Positions 9,011 to 19,521 of a DNA stretch of 19,867 bases are shown here, piece after piece. The DNA comes from Hymenopellis radicata (lineage: Eukaryota > Basidiomycota > Agaricomycetes > Agaricales > Physalacriaceae). Numbering within the stretch: the stretch's first letter is position 1; each line of letters opens with the position of its first letter. A program made the translations under genes and the position numbers. The notes under the pieces are model-generated. The model did not search any database. It saw nothing but the letters and a program-made list of their open reading frames with translations, and was not told the origin of the DNA. The stretch is from the NCBI GenBank assembly GCA_015501595.1, contig JADNRX010000859.1, forward strand, positions 1 through 19,867, written 5' to 3'.

Positions 9011-9907
9011 TGATTTTAAAGTCGGGATGGTCATGGAAGGAAGGCAAGTCCGCATTTAGACGCACGCACATGCGATCAAAGTCCCCTCTTGATCCCGACC
9101 GTCATGTCACCGATGTATTCTCTTGACTCTGAGCCCTGCGCCGACCCTTGGCGTCGCTAGAGAATTTGAATTTGACTTTGTTTACGGTAATCTTGGAGTC
9201 TGAGGTCTGAACTCGCGCCTGGAAGAGCCGAACGCGCTGGATTGCCTCTGAGCTTTGAGAAATAATATGAAACAAAGCTTGATGACGCACCTGGTCGCCC
9301 TCCTCTCTCCACTGCTTCGTCTATGGTCTCTCCTCGCTGATTCCGACTGTCTCCCTATTCTAAGACCGGTTCTGGAAGAATTGAGTGGGTGCCGTTTCGA
9401 CGACCTGGCGACTTTTAGTCAAAGAAGCCATCTAGACAGCCGTGACTCTTACCAGCAAGTTCACCGACACCTGGGACGCGTTGTAAACTTCCGAAGCCGT
9501 GGAGTCGTAAGCACAAGAACTGTGTTTAAGTTAAGGTGGGCTTACCGTCTGACTTGGTCGAGGTGTTGACATCGCTGACAACGTTTTAGTCGAAAGAATG
9601 CGGCAGGCGAGAGAAAGGTGAGATTTCCATAAACATCCTGTGTTGTTCAAGTTGAGCTGAACATGGCCAACAGCGGCTAGACGAAGAGACATCGTGGGCG
9701 GGGAGACAAAGGGCAGACTTGTCAGTGATAGGTACCACAGCATATTCCAAACACGGCATGTTCGCGTTTCCAGGGTTCTTGCTGTGCTTCCTTAAGACCC
9801 TGACCAAAACATTCCGGCTTGATTCTGTCTGACGGGTCAAGTCTGAACTCTTAGTCCATTCACTGGCTGAATTCTGCTTGATTTTCCGATTCGATTGAGA
9901 TGCATAA
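9011..9907. other. Stretch with no supported gene
   Basis: Short open frames occur on both strands (for example 9255-9569 plus and 9586-9840 minus). None has a known domain, and no consistent splice chain could be built. No further repeat was seen. Confidence 0.4.
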
Positions 9908-9967
9908 GTACCTTGCTATTCTCAGAGCAAAGGTAGAGATACCTATGCTCCAATAATAGCAAGGTAC
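9908..9967. repeat. 60-nt stem-loop
   Basis: GTACCTTGCTATT (9908-9920) and AATAGCAAGGTAC (9955-9967) are perfect 13-bp reverse complements. Inside, GAGCA (9925-9929) pairs with TGCTC (9946-9950), and AGGTA (9931-9935) pairs with TACCT (9940-9944) around a GAGA loop. The three stems are collinear and give one long hairpin of 23 base pairs with small internal loops. It could be a small foldback element or a hairpin RNA. Confidence 0.8.
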
Positions 9968-10240
9968 GTAAGATGGCACCTAGGCCGGCTTCGCAATATT
10001 GGATTGACGGAGGTCACTTTTTCTTTGAGCTTGTCTTGGAGGATTACGGCGGCATCGAAATATGATTCTTATATGTACGGAAAGCGACGATTTAGGGCTC
10101 TTGAATGGTGGTAGGGATATGCATAATGGACGAAAGAAGTGTGGCGCATTTCGGGGTGCCAAGTCCGTTGATGTCAGCAGTCCGATTCGGCGTCGGAGGC
10201 CGTGGAGCGAATGTTTGTTCGTACAAATAGTCTCCAGAGG

Positions 10241-10248
10241 TATATAAG
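10241..10248 (+). promoter_or_regulatory. TATA box
   Basis: TATATAAG is followed by a pyrimidine-rich stretch (about 10270-10305) and an ATG at 10313. After seven codons and one extra base comes a strong GTAAGT donor (10337), with a TTACTAAT branch-like sequence about 10 bp further on. This looks like a Pol II promoter with a short first exon on the plus strand. The matching acceptor is not clear. Confidence 0.45.
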
Positions 10249-10790
10249 GCGTCTGGTCAGTGCCAGAGACCCCATCTCCTTCTCTCTCCTACTTTTCTCA
10301 TCTGAGCCAGTGATGGTGTTAAAGGTAGGCAGTGGTAAGTCCTAGATTAGGGTTACTAATCACGCTTTATAAACGGCTTGCTCCCCGGAACCCTTGGACT
10401 AACCTTCCACCACCGGGTCGGCCGCGGGGTCCTTGGGGATAGAATGGGGGGCATGTTAGACGTCCCACATGGTGGTACGCCGTTGCTTCGGTGACGTTCA
10501 CACAAAGTTCCGGGGCAACTTGTTTACAAGTGACCCGGCTTACACGTCTCTAGGGATGCTCAAATCGTACAGGCACCGCCATATACCTTTTATATCCAAA
10601 TTGATCTCTTTTATTGCCTTATCCGTCTGTCAAATCATTACTAATGCATTAAGTAATTGTCACGCTGTGGATTCCTGTGGGTCCATTTCCTTGGTATCTG
10701 TTTCTACGTAGCTTTCTCTTGATTTATTTCGGTACTGTGTTCTTGTATGATTGTATATTCTTCGTTATTTAATTCTCCCGCTGTTTGCAG

Positions 10791-12147
10791 ATGCCGATAC
10801 CCATTCTCGTCCTCCAGGTGCTGATAACCATTCTCGACCTCCTCTACTCGTTAAATTCTCTATCATCATTCGAGTAAGTTGTTTTTCCTTGTCCTCTCTT
10901 TATATTCTCCTCTATACTTCCATTTTTGCTCTGGCTCGTAGTCCTCTGCGTCGCCGTCAACAGCTTCATCATCGCACACTTCCTGATTTGGGCAGTCCCT
11001 CCCTCCCTTTGACCGTCACTACCGTGTTTTGTTTTTGCGCTACCCTCGCCGCCGCCTCGTACCAGCTCGCCTTGAAATCCATTCGACGTGCTCATAGCAT
11101 CGTCTCCATGCAAGATATCCAATTCCCTGTGTTCTCATTGCCGCTGCCGTGCTGGTGCGTCCTGATTGTCTTCCTTATTATATACTTACCTTGCGATAGA
11201 TTTTGGCGCCATCCTCCATCTCATTTACGTTCGCAAGTCACCATCTTCATCCAAGTCTGTCGTGAATTAGGGGAATTCGCATGCGACGGTGAAGTTATAA
11301 CTAAAAGATTGTGCACTCCTTCCTCCCTGCCCTGTTTGCTCTATGACTGGAAACCCGCGCTTGTCAGCCTCAAAAACTCGTTCTGGGATTTCCAGCGCGA
11401 TATCCTTCTCGCACACCACTACTGCTTCCACCGCTCCACCGAACAAGTCCTCCTCGTCGCGCGGCTGTCGTACACACCCTACGGTCCCATATTGAAAGCG
11501 CTCACCCTCGGCTTGAACCCGTCCGTCCCCCAAACGGTCATGCAACTCGCCGCCCCACTCATGGATACATTCCCCTCGGTCCAACCTATTTGGTTATTCC
11601 TCAAATAACTGCATTCCTCGATATCGCGAAGGCTTGTCGTTAACTTCCAGACTCACATCCTCCGGAGTGTCTCCTCTCTGATGCGGAGGTATGTCTTCTC
11701 TTACCTTTCCTCTGACCTTTGCCCTCACATTTGGCACAGACGTCGTCGGCCCACCTATATCGACACGTTGACAGGATACAAGGACCTTCTCGGACATATT
11801 GGGTCATTGATTCAGGCGATCTTTGGTGCGTTTTCATTTCGTCTCATATATCACTCCCTCCTTTCAAACATGTCTCAGTCAAATCCTTTGATTATTGACG
11901 TTGTACGCCATTCTCATCTTCTCCTTCCATGACGAGTTCTTAAGCTTATCGCAGATGCATGCACGATACGCTTACTGTGGCCATCCTTCGATCGATTCCA
12001 CTCATGTTAATGATCCTCGTTAGCGGCCGTACCGACACTTGGTCTGACTTGCTTGACTCTGTGTCGAGGCCAATTATACACATGGCGCAAGACAACGGTC
12101 ATTTCTTGAAGTACGTCGCAAAGCGCCCTTTGCAGTGCCACGACTGA
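10791..12147 (+). CDS. Uncharacterised plus-strand gene, exon structure unresolved
   Basis: An exon-like segment begins after a TTTGCAG acceptor (10790). It carries a 27-bp in-frame duplication encoding ADTHSRPPG then ADNHSRPPL, with mostly synonymous differences, which supports this frame. A GTAAGT donor follows at 10873. The same frame is also open unspliced to TAA at 11608. Its last part (about 11350-11608, including FHRSTEQVLLVARLSYTPYG) shows strong C/G bias at third positions, as expected for coding sequence. Further exon-like pieces at about 11636-11691 and 11741-11825 join in frame across a short GTATGT intron and encode RPTYIDTLTGYKDLLGHIGS; another open segment follows at 11955-12147. 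A clean join between all the pieces could not be made, so this may be one gene, two, or a decayed one. No known domain was recognised. It lies just upstream of the F-box array on the same strand. Confidence 0.35.
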
Positions 12148-12489
12148 TTTTGGTTCAAAGCATGACGCCGGATTATTTCACCTTGTTGGGAAATAATCTT
12201 ACAGGACAGTACTTACTACTGGTTGCATGAATCCCTACGTAGTGCCTTCCGCTGCCGACTCCCTTGGGCTGGTGTTAGCTGTTTTTCTTCGGGTAACCTA
12301 TCCATTGAAGCTACTTTATTACAATTCTTCAGTCTGTTTCAGTAGCACATCCAAATTTCTGCAGGTATCTGTATATTTCCTTTCTTGGTATTGCCTTATT
12401 TGGCTCCGTGATCGCTGCCAACTTTATTTTACGCATCTTGTTCTCTTTCCACCTTGATCTGTATTCCTTCTTACTTTCTGGCACTGTTG

Positions 12490-14228
12490 ATGATGACGTC
12501 CGACGTTTGTCGTCTCGTTCTCTGTAGTAGGTTTCTCCTCTGACTTTCTTTCTTGTTTGTGATTTTGTTTCCTTTAGATGTTGATCCTCACCTTCAACCT
12601 CAACAAGCCATTGTGCATGACGCCACTGTTAACGATGAGGAATATCGCTCTCTATCCCTCGCTCCTATTCCCACACCCGACTTTGGCATCGTACCATGTT
12701 CTGTGGAAGGGCCTATTACGATGTGCCCATTCCCCGATTTCATTTTCGACTCGCCAGTGTTTTTCCCTCCCGAACTGTGGCTCCGTTTTGCGCTTTACTT
12801 GACGCATACCGATCTGTTATCTCTTCGGCGTGTTACTCGCTCCTTTTCCCTCCTCTTCACACACCTTACGCATCGTGGCCTGGTCCTGCGATTCCCAGCA
12901 TACCGCTATAATTCCCTTTCCCGTCACGACATTTGTACTTATATCGCCAACACCGAAGTCGCCATTGCTGCCTTTTTGGTACGGTACAACCTCCGTGATG
13001 TTGTTAAGCGGGTGACCTTTGATTCATGGCCCTTTGACGGCAATCCTCTATTCTTTCCAGCACATTTGAACTCGGTAGAGCACGTTGTCTACTGTGGCAC
13101 GGATCGCCACCGCATTTGCATTCCCCCAACCCACGTCTTACCCAGCTCTATCATACAGCTCGAAATCACCTACATGCATCTTGGATTCCATTCTTTGCAT
13201 CATTTGCTTGGCCCTTCCCCGTCTCTTCAAAGACTTGAGATGTTTGCTTGCGAAGGTGGCGGATTGGTAAGTTCACCTCCCATTCATCTGTGTATGTTGT
13301 TCATCCGTCTTTTCTTCTAGTATCCGATCTCTCTGTCAAGCTCTTTTGAACGGGCGACTGTTGTTCATTGGCTTGATGAGAATGGCCTTCATCCTTCTGG
13401 CACAGCGTATTCCGAGGCTCTTACGTGGTCTTCTGCGCCACGGCCTACGCTCCTTCGTCTCGTTTTGGATTGTACTTGTTCCCTGCCTGGCTTCAATGTT
13501 CATGTGCCTTCTCTTGTTGACGCGTTACGCGCCACATCCGAAGGGGGCACTGTTCGCTTTGAAGACCTGATGCCCGCTGGCCTCACGTTTCCCCACCGAC
13601 TGTCCTTGTCCAGCCTCACTTCTCTTACGCTTGCGCTTCTGACTCCGGACCTTCCCAGTATGCCGGCTATCCTCGCCCAGTGTCGACATTTTTTGACAAC
13701 ACTCCGTCTCACTCTCAAATGTACGTATTTATGCTGATGTGTTGTCTTCTTGGCTTACTCTTCGTAGCCGGTTTACATTTTTTCCTTCCTCCTGTGAACC
13801 ATTTTCCGTTTCTGCATGCTCTGCGTTCCCTAGACCTCTATTGTTACCACAATACTCTTGTGGACATGGTCTATGTCATCCGTAGTATGTGCTTCTCTCA
13901 GCCGCTTGCTGTTCATCTTTTCCTTCACCCACCGGAAATTCCCGTTATTGGTGACATCGATCTACTTACAGACCGTTATCACGAGTCTCTACCAGACGTG
14001 CCCGTCCTCCCATTCATGCTGGACATGTGGCTCCCGAACATGTCCAACCGATCTACGCCATTCACCGGTGTTATTATTGTTGACCACCCGTGTACTCGCG
14101 TTTCTTGCGAACACTGTCCTGGCGTTCTTGACACGTTGGTTGATTTACTCAACAAGCGTTATCCATCCCTTCCCGGTCGTGCATCTGTCTTTCGGGGTCG
14201 GCGACTATCGACTTGCGGTTCTGCTTGA
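12490..14228 (+). CDS. F-box-like protein A (array member, intact)
   Basis: Four exons: 12490-12526, 12578-13266, 13321-13720 and 13768-14228. The introns are 51, 54 and 47 bp with donors GTAGGT, GTAAGT and GTACGT, phases 1, 0, 1. The product is 528 aa. Residues about 74-115 (FFPPELWLRFALYL then DLLSLRRVTRSF) match an F-box, the helical motif that binds Skp1 in SCF ubiquitin ligases. The rest reads as alternating hydrophobic strand and loop segments, reminiscent of irregular leucine-rich repeats, with LLGPSPSLQRL near the end of exon 2, FPHRLS at 332-337 and a CxxC at 489-492. The start was chosen because exon 1 begins MMTS and ends phase 1, as in member D (MMRS); the second ATG is equally possible. 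The next member starts about 340 bp downstream. The likely role is substrate receptor of an SCF ligase; the substrate is unknown. Confidence 0.75.
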
Positions 14229-14571
14229 CTTGGATTCGTGCACTCATTCTAATTTATTCATACGTCTTCTTGGTGATCTTCGATCTTCTACTTTACTGCC
14301 CGTCAGTCCACTTCTCTTCCTATGGCGATTCACAACGTCCGTTTTACATTTCATCTCCTATTGAATTTTTTTCTACATCGGTGACTGAAGTTGTAACCGT
14401 ACGCTCTGAGTTTCGTATTCTTATTCTCCCCTTGTTCTTGCACCAGCGGTGCGTCCTGCTCTTGTGTCGCTACCCTCTCCCTTTCGCCCACGTTCATCCT
14501 CGACTGTTGTGCCTCCGCGATTCCTGTCAGTGTCTCTTAAACTGTTCATCAGTTTTCTGACCGTCCTCTAG

Positions 14572-15000
14572 ACACTATCCATGCCGAGATCTACTTGTTT
14601 CATTCGCATTTCCACCGCTTCGGTCCTTCACTTTGGGACGTGCACCTTGGTGGACGTTGTCCCTCCGGAACTCATTCTACACATCGTGTCGTATTTGGGA
14701 CGACAGGATGTCTTGGTACTGCGGTTAACACATCGGCGCTTCTGCTCTATGTTGATTGCGTTCACCCATGACGTCCTTGTGTTGCGGGCTCTCGGTGGTG
14801 TTGATTGTATAGAGAATGGTCAGCTTGCGTTGGTGGCGCAGTCTGATTTAGAGTCCTTCGTGGCCGCGTATGATCTTTGGTCAACGGTCCGCGGTCTCGT
14901 TTTCTTTGATTGGCACCACTGTGTGCCATCGGCCTTCGTGCGCCTGTTTGACGCTCTGTCCTCTGTGACATATCGGGGTCCCAATCTTCGGATTTCTTTC
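14572..15000 (+). pseudogene. F-box-like protein B, 5' fragment of an array member
   Basis: After a CCTCTAG acceptor (14571) the frame encodes VVPPELILHIVSYLGRQDVL followed by LRLTHRRF, a clear F-box-like segment. The FVAAYDL and SSVTYRGP blocks align with the exon-2 pattern of members A and E. Homology stops near 14980-15000, before the LLGP block, and exons 3 and 4 are absent. The same open frame then runs straight into the first-intron and exon-2 start of fragment C. An ATG at 14581 is available, but the leader before the F-box is far shorter (about 29 codons) than in A or E, and no first exon could be placed in 14229-14570. It is probably a relic left by deletion or unequal exchange. A short expressed F-box protein cannot be excluded. 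Confidence 0.6.
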
Positions 15001-15064
15001 CTGCACATCCAGTTCCTCGCTCCTCTTGGAAGAGACTTACTTTCACGCCGTCTCCTTATCGCAG

Positions 15065-15590
15065 AAGCTATGACGAATGATGCCGTATACCATTCCCTTT
15101 GTCCTGATCCCCTTCCCGTCGGTCCTCGTCGTTGTTGTTGCCCTTCCTCTCCATCCCCCTTGCCAGACCGGGCTCTTATCTCCGGTCTGTCCGTTTTCCT
15201 GACCATCTTTGGTTGTCCTTGTTACCCTTTCTGTGTAACAGGGATTTGCTTTTCCTTCGCGTCGTGAACCGCACTCTTGCTCGTTTGTTCGCACCTTTTA
15301 CGCATTCCAGCCTGGTTCTCCGACTCCCATCCATCTACCCATCTCCCGCCATCACCGAAATGTATACTAGCGACATGGAGTTAGCCGTGGTGGCGTTCGT
15401 TGTTCGTTACCGACTGCAAGACGTCGTCAGACGCATTGTGTTTGAAAATTGGCTTGTAAGGGCTGAGCCGCTGTGGTTTGGCTCGTGGATGTGTAACGTG
15501 ACCTCCGTCGAGTTCAGAGGATCGAGAACATATCTCTCAAACAATCCTTACATTCTTCCCGAGGATGGGATGTACCTCGTCCTTCAGTAA
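15065..15590 (+). pseudogene. F-box-like protein C, frameshifted 5' fragment of an array member
   Basis: The segment begins after a TTATCGCAG acceptor in phase 1, as in exon 2 of A, D and E. It encodes AMTNDAVYHSL, the leader motif of the family. A one-base frame change between about 15106 and 15200 separates this leader from the F-box part (FPDHLWLSLLPFLCNRDLL) and the following AFVVRYRLQDVVRRIVFENW and VTSVEFRG blocks. Translation stops at TAA 15590, soon after the VEFRG block, and exons 3 and 4 are missing. The 190 bp before member D show no family homology. With no exon 1 of its own and fragment B joined directly in front, C looks non-functional. Confidence 0.6.
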
Positions 15591-15782
15591 CCAGTGCCGC
15601 CTCGTGTCTTGTAGATATGTATGTTGGTATTTAGCTATGCGTATTCTGTTTTCTTGCTTCCCAATCTGATTACATTATTGATTGATTCCACGTGTGCTTG
15701 TCTTCTCTTGAAGTTCTCCTTCCTGTTGATTTACGTCTTTTTTCCTCATGCTTCTGGATTCATTCTCGTTTGGCATCCTACC

Positions 15783-17486
15783 ATGATGCGCTCACCATTC
15801 CGAGACCCTCTCATTGTCAGCGTGAGTAGTACTCATGAACTTGTACTGTCAGGTAAGTCTTATATTTCATGGTATATCATGGTCTCATACGCGTAGGCTG
15901 CCATGATTACTACATGGAGCGTAACACGGCTATAGCTCGAGCCATGCTTGATACTCCCTTTTATCATTCGTTTCGATCGGTTACTCAGGCCTGCCCCATT
16001 GTCGCGCGCCTTGACTCCTCATCTCCTCCCACTTTGCAGATTGTTTACTCCGTCACCCCTCCCTGTCCTTCTTCGTTCCCTGGCAAATTTCCTCCCGAGA
16101 TCTACTTTTGGTCATCCAAAACCTCGCCCTTTCCGATCTACTCTCATTGCGCCTTGTCGGTTGGCAGTTCAATCATCTTGCTACGCCATTCAGTCACACC
16201 GCACTGATTCTTCGGCTGCCGTATTCCTGTTCCGTATCAATTGACCATCCAGACATAGTCCGCTATGTCATTGCATCTGAGATGTCGTTGGCGTGTTTGT
16301 GTCACGTTATGGGCTCCAACACATCGTCAAGAAGGTTATCTTTAGGTGTTGGGTTTTTGGTGATCGTCCGTTGTGGTTCAGGAACCTCCTGCTGACGTTG
16401 GACACCGTTGTCTATGAGGGCACTTCTAGCTATGAGCTTGACATCCCTGTGGCTCATATTCTCCGAAGTTGCGTTAAGGAACTTCATCTTTCCCATGTTC
16501 GGTTGTCGCAACCCTTACATTGTCTCCTTGGACCCCACCCAATTCTGACTCGCCTTGGAGCCTTTGCTGTACGGGCTATTGATATGGTACTACTCTCTTT
16601 TACACGACGGCCTGTCGATTGACGTACTTCTTAGGCTCCTCTGTCTCAACCTCCCCAAACATTGGAGCTTGACCATTGGTATTTGTTATACGGCCTGATA
16701 CCCTATGGTTTGTCGTACTCCGAGGCGGCCCATTGGTACTTGGACGATAAATCCACTCTGCAGGATGTGTCTCTGAATTTCACTTGGAAATCCTCCTCCG
16801 GAATGATACAGCATATTGGTTCTCTGCTGGATGCCTTCCTGGCCGGAGCTCGGTTTGTGCCCTACGAATCCATTCTGCCTTCTGGCATGAGTTTCCCTCA
16901 CCGGTTGTCGTTGACCAAGTTGGTGAAGCTAGCCCTGGTTCTATATACGTTCCAGTTGGGTTTTCTCCCTATCATCTTGGACCCGTGTTCCCATGTCTTG
17001 CGACATCTTCATGTGGAATTAAAAAGTGGGTCGTTCGCATCTATAAATCTGATCTAGTGTGCTAATTTTCCTGTAGTGCATAGTCGTGTCGCGGTGTTTC
17101 CTGTTCATTTCTTCCCTGATTTATGTCGACTCAGGACTCTTGTCCTACACTGCGAACCCGTGGACATGTTTGACTGTGTTTCTGTCCTTGCTACTGTGTG
17201 TTGGTCACAGCAGACGGTCATCACCATTTCCGTTCATCTTCACTTGTCAGGGGTCGAAGGAGATTTGGAGTATATCCTTGGTCTTGAACCTATCCCTAAC
17301 ATCTGGGAACCACATTCCCGCAATCGTTTTGTCCCTTTTGATGGCATTGTATCCCTTGTCGATTGGCACAGTCCTCGAGAGACGTGTGTTTCGTGCTGGC
17401 AGACATTAATGGTTATTAAAGATCTCCTGAACTCCATGTACCCTCGTTCCTCCATTCTAGGACCTGTATTTACCGTGTACTCTTGA
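15783..17486 (+). pseudogene. F-box-like protein D, full-length layout with two frame breaks
   Basis: Exons 15783-15852, 15897-16586, 16635-17025 and 17077-17486 match members A and E in order, size and intron phase (1, 0, 1). The introns are 44, 48 and 51 bp, and the second donor (GTACTA) is weak. Exon 1 begins MMRSPFRDP. Exon 2 carries YHSF, FPPEIYF, SDLLSLRLVGWQF and LLGPHPILTRL, exon 3 has SYSEAAHWY and FPHRLS, and exon 4 has a CVSC CxxC and ends with TGA. Exon 2 is broken twice, each time by a net loss of one base (or gain of two): at the T-run 16106-16109 inside the F-box, and at about 16291-16296. Apart from these the gene is clean, so it is either a recent pseudogene or carries two assembly errors. 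An AAAATAAA tract at about 17564 could serve as its polyadenylation signal. Confidence 0.7.
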
Positions 17487-17628
17487 AAATCGCACCCTCA
17501 TGTGAACATTTCCCTTTATGGAAATGTTGCTTGTCCGTTATCACGTGTATCGTTCCTATCTTAAAATAAATTTGACCATCATCTACCGTTGTCTCTCTTG
17601 CCTGCTTCATCGCTGGTGCTCTCTCCTG

Positions 17629-19401
17629 ATGCGCTTCATGCCGGGTTGTACCCCTGCTTGTACAGATCTCCATGGCCTAGATGGCATTCTGTCTGGTGCG
17701 TTTTTGTTTCATAATTTCTGGACCTTTCTGTTTGTTGATTTTTTTTCGTAGGATTACATCCATACTACGTTGAGCGTGATAGAATGGCCTGTTATGGAGC
17801 ATCCTCCGACGATGCCTATTATTCTCTGCTGGATGGCTATGATGATTTATCTTGGCCAGAACCGCCATACGTGGGCGTTCATATGGAGCGTCCCTCCCTG
17901 GGCACGTATATGGCCCATCTCTGTCATCCCCGTACTCCGTTATGGTTGCCTGAATGCCATCCCAGTTCCCTACATGCCTGTTTTCTGTGTCTTCCTCTAG
18001 ACGTTCATTACAGAATATTCTCCTACTTGGATTCCCCAGCCATTTTATCCCTTCGCCTGCTGTGCAAAGCCGTGTGCTTATTTGTCACACCCTATTCACA
18101 TTGCTCCCTCTCCCTGGCTCTGCCCCGCCGTTGGCAGTCATCTTTTCCCCACTCATCCGCCACTATTCAGACACATGTACAGGCTGTCGAGTTTGCCCTA
18201 GCCGCATTTGTTCGCAGGTTCAATCTGAGCATCCTGGTTACGCGGGTTGTATTCTCTAATTGGTACTTCCGTCCCGATGCACCATGTTGGTTCCTTCACC
18301 TTCTCGTGTACGTGACTCATGTCATTTTCCGAGGCAGCGCGTACACGCCATATCCCATGATCATTCCTCCGACTATCGTCCTTCCCTCTTCTGTGGTTGA
18401 CTTGCTCATATCGAACTGTGATATGACTGGCCATTCAATTCATGGAATGCTGGGTCCTTTCCCTTCTCTGCGTCACCTTACTATCAGTACATTAGCTGGT
18501 GGTTCCTTGGTATGAGTCTTGTGTTTTTGCCTGTCGTTTCCTTTCTCATTCCCCGTATCTAGACCGTTCCCACCCTATTGCCTGACCGTTGGCTGCATGA
18601 CAGTGGTATCGCTCTCTACCATACTGCCTTCTCCGAGGCATGTACTTGGTTCGGGTCTGCGCGGCACACGCTAGAATACGTTACACTCAATCTGTCTTCC
18701 GGTGTCGACTCCATGCAGTTCAAAGAACCGACCCACTTCTACGACGATTTAGTGCAGTCTTTCTCCTCCAGCTCGTTCATCCATCGAAACATCTCCAACC
18801 TCGTTCCTCCCGGAACTCGATTTCCTCATCGTCTTTCATTTGGTAACGTGAAATCTCTAACTCTCACTCTTGTGGAGGGTCAGACACGTTACATACCTGC
18901 TCTTCTTGGTTGTGCCGTCAATTTGGTCTGCTTGGATATCACTCTCCGTATGTGTCCCTGTTTATCTTGCTAAACATGAACGATGTTTTGATTTATGCTG
19001 CAGCTACTGTTTTCAATGAACCCATTCCCGCACAACGTTACTGGCCAGCTCTGCCATCTCTCATTCACATTTCCTTCAGTGTTCCTGTCGTCAATTGCGA
19101 CATTGTTCTACTTCTATTGCGCTCGTGGTGCACGCCAACTTCACTCCAATTCAAGGTTCGGGTGTATGGGGTGCGCCATGTACATCATGGTCTTGCCCCC
19201 CGGCCGTTCGATTTTGGGGAAGCATCGTCTTGGACATCGTGTCCGTCGAGCCGACCGGTTCCCTTTACAGGTAACCTAGTCTTCTCCAGCGCGGATACCT
19301 CGGATTGTGCGCAATGTGCCTTGGTCCTGCCCAATCTTGTACATCATTACAACAGTCTTCGTTTACGGGCAGAGCCTGATCTTTGCATTTATTCACACTG
19401 A
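17629..19401 (+). CDS. F-box-like protein E (array member, intact)
   Basis: Four exons: 17629-17695, 17752-18509, 18563-18947 and 19004-19401. The introns are 53-56 bp with GTGCGT, GTATGA and GTATGT donors, phases 1, 0, 1. The product is 535 aa. The leader holds DDAYYSLLD. Residues about 102-145 (CLPLDVHYRIFSYL then AILSLRLLCKAVC) form the F-box-like segment, a more diverged one than in A because it lacks the usual PPE. Further blocks are FALAAFVRRFNLSILVTRVVF, LGPFPSLRHL, AFSEACTWF, FPHRLS (362-367) and a CxxC at 505-508. The start at 17629 is preferred over the ATG at 17638 by comparison with D. The gene converges on the minus-strand gene at the right edge. It is expected to act as an SCF substrate receptor; no domain tells the substrate. 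Confidence 0.75.
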
Positions 19402-19521
19402 CGTCGTTTTGTCTACTGCTTCGCATCCGGCATAAGTCCTACTAAGCAGTATGTTTTCTTGATGCTCTCCCGTTCATTCGTGTATCTATCTTGATGTTGA
19501 ACCATAATAATTATATTAACC
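19402..19521. other. Convergent intergenic gap
   Basis: These 120 bp separate the stop of member E (plus) from the stop of the minus-strand terminal exon. The middle is AT-rich (about 19490-19520) and probably carries 3' end signals for both genes. No separate element was seen. Confidence 0.5.

Noticed and set aside
8567..9013. 148-codon plus-strand open frame as a gene
   Set aside because: It spans two repeat units and its internal similarity (two KK/NQKP-type blocks) comes from the DNA repeat; no domain was recognised.
11267..11584. Antisense 105-codon open frame as a gene
   Set aside because: The plus-strand frame over the same DNA shows stronger C/G bias at third positions and better amino-acid composition; the minus frame is probably its shadow.
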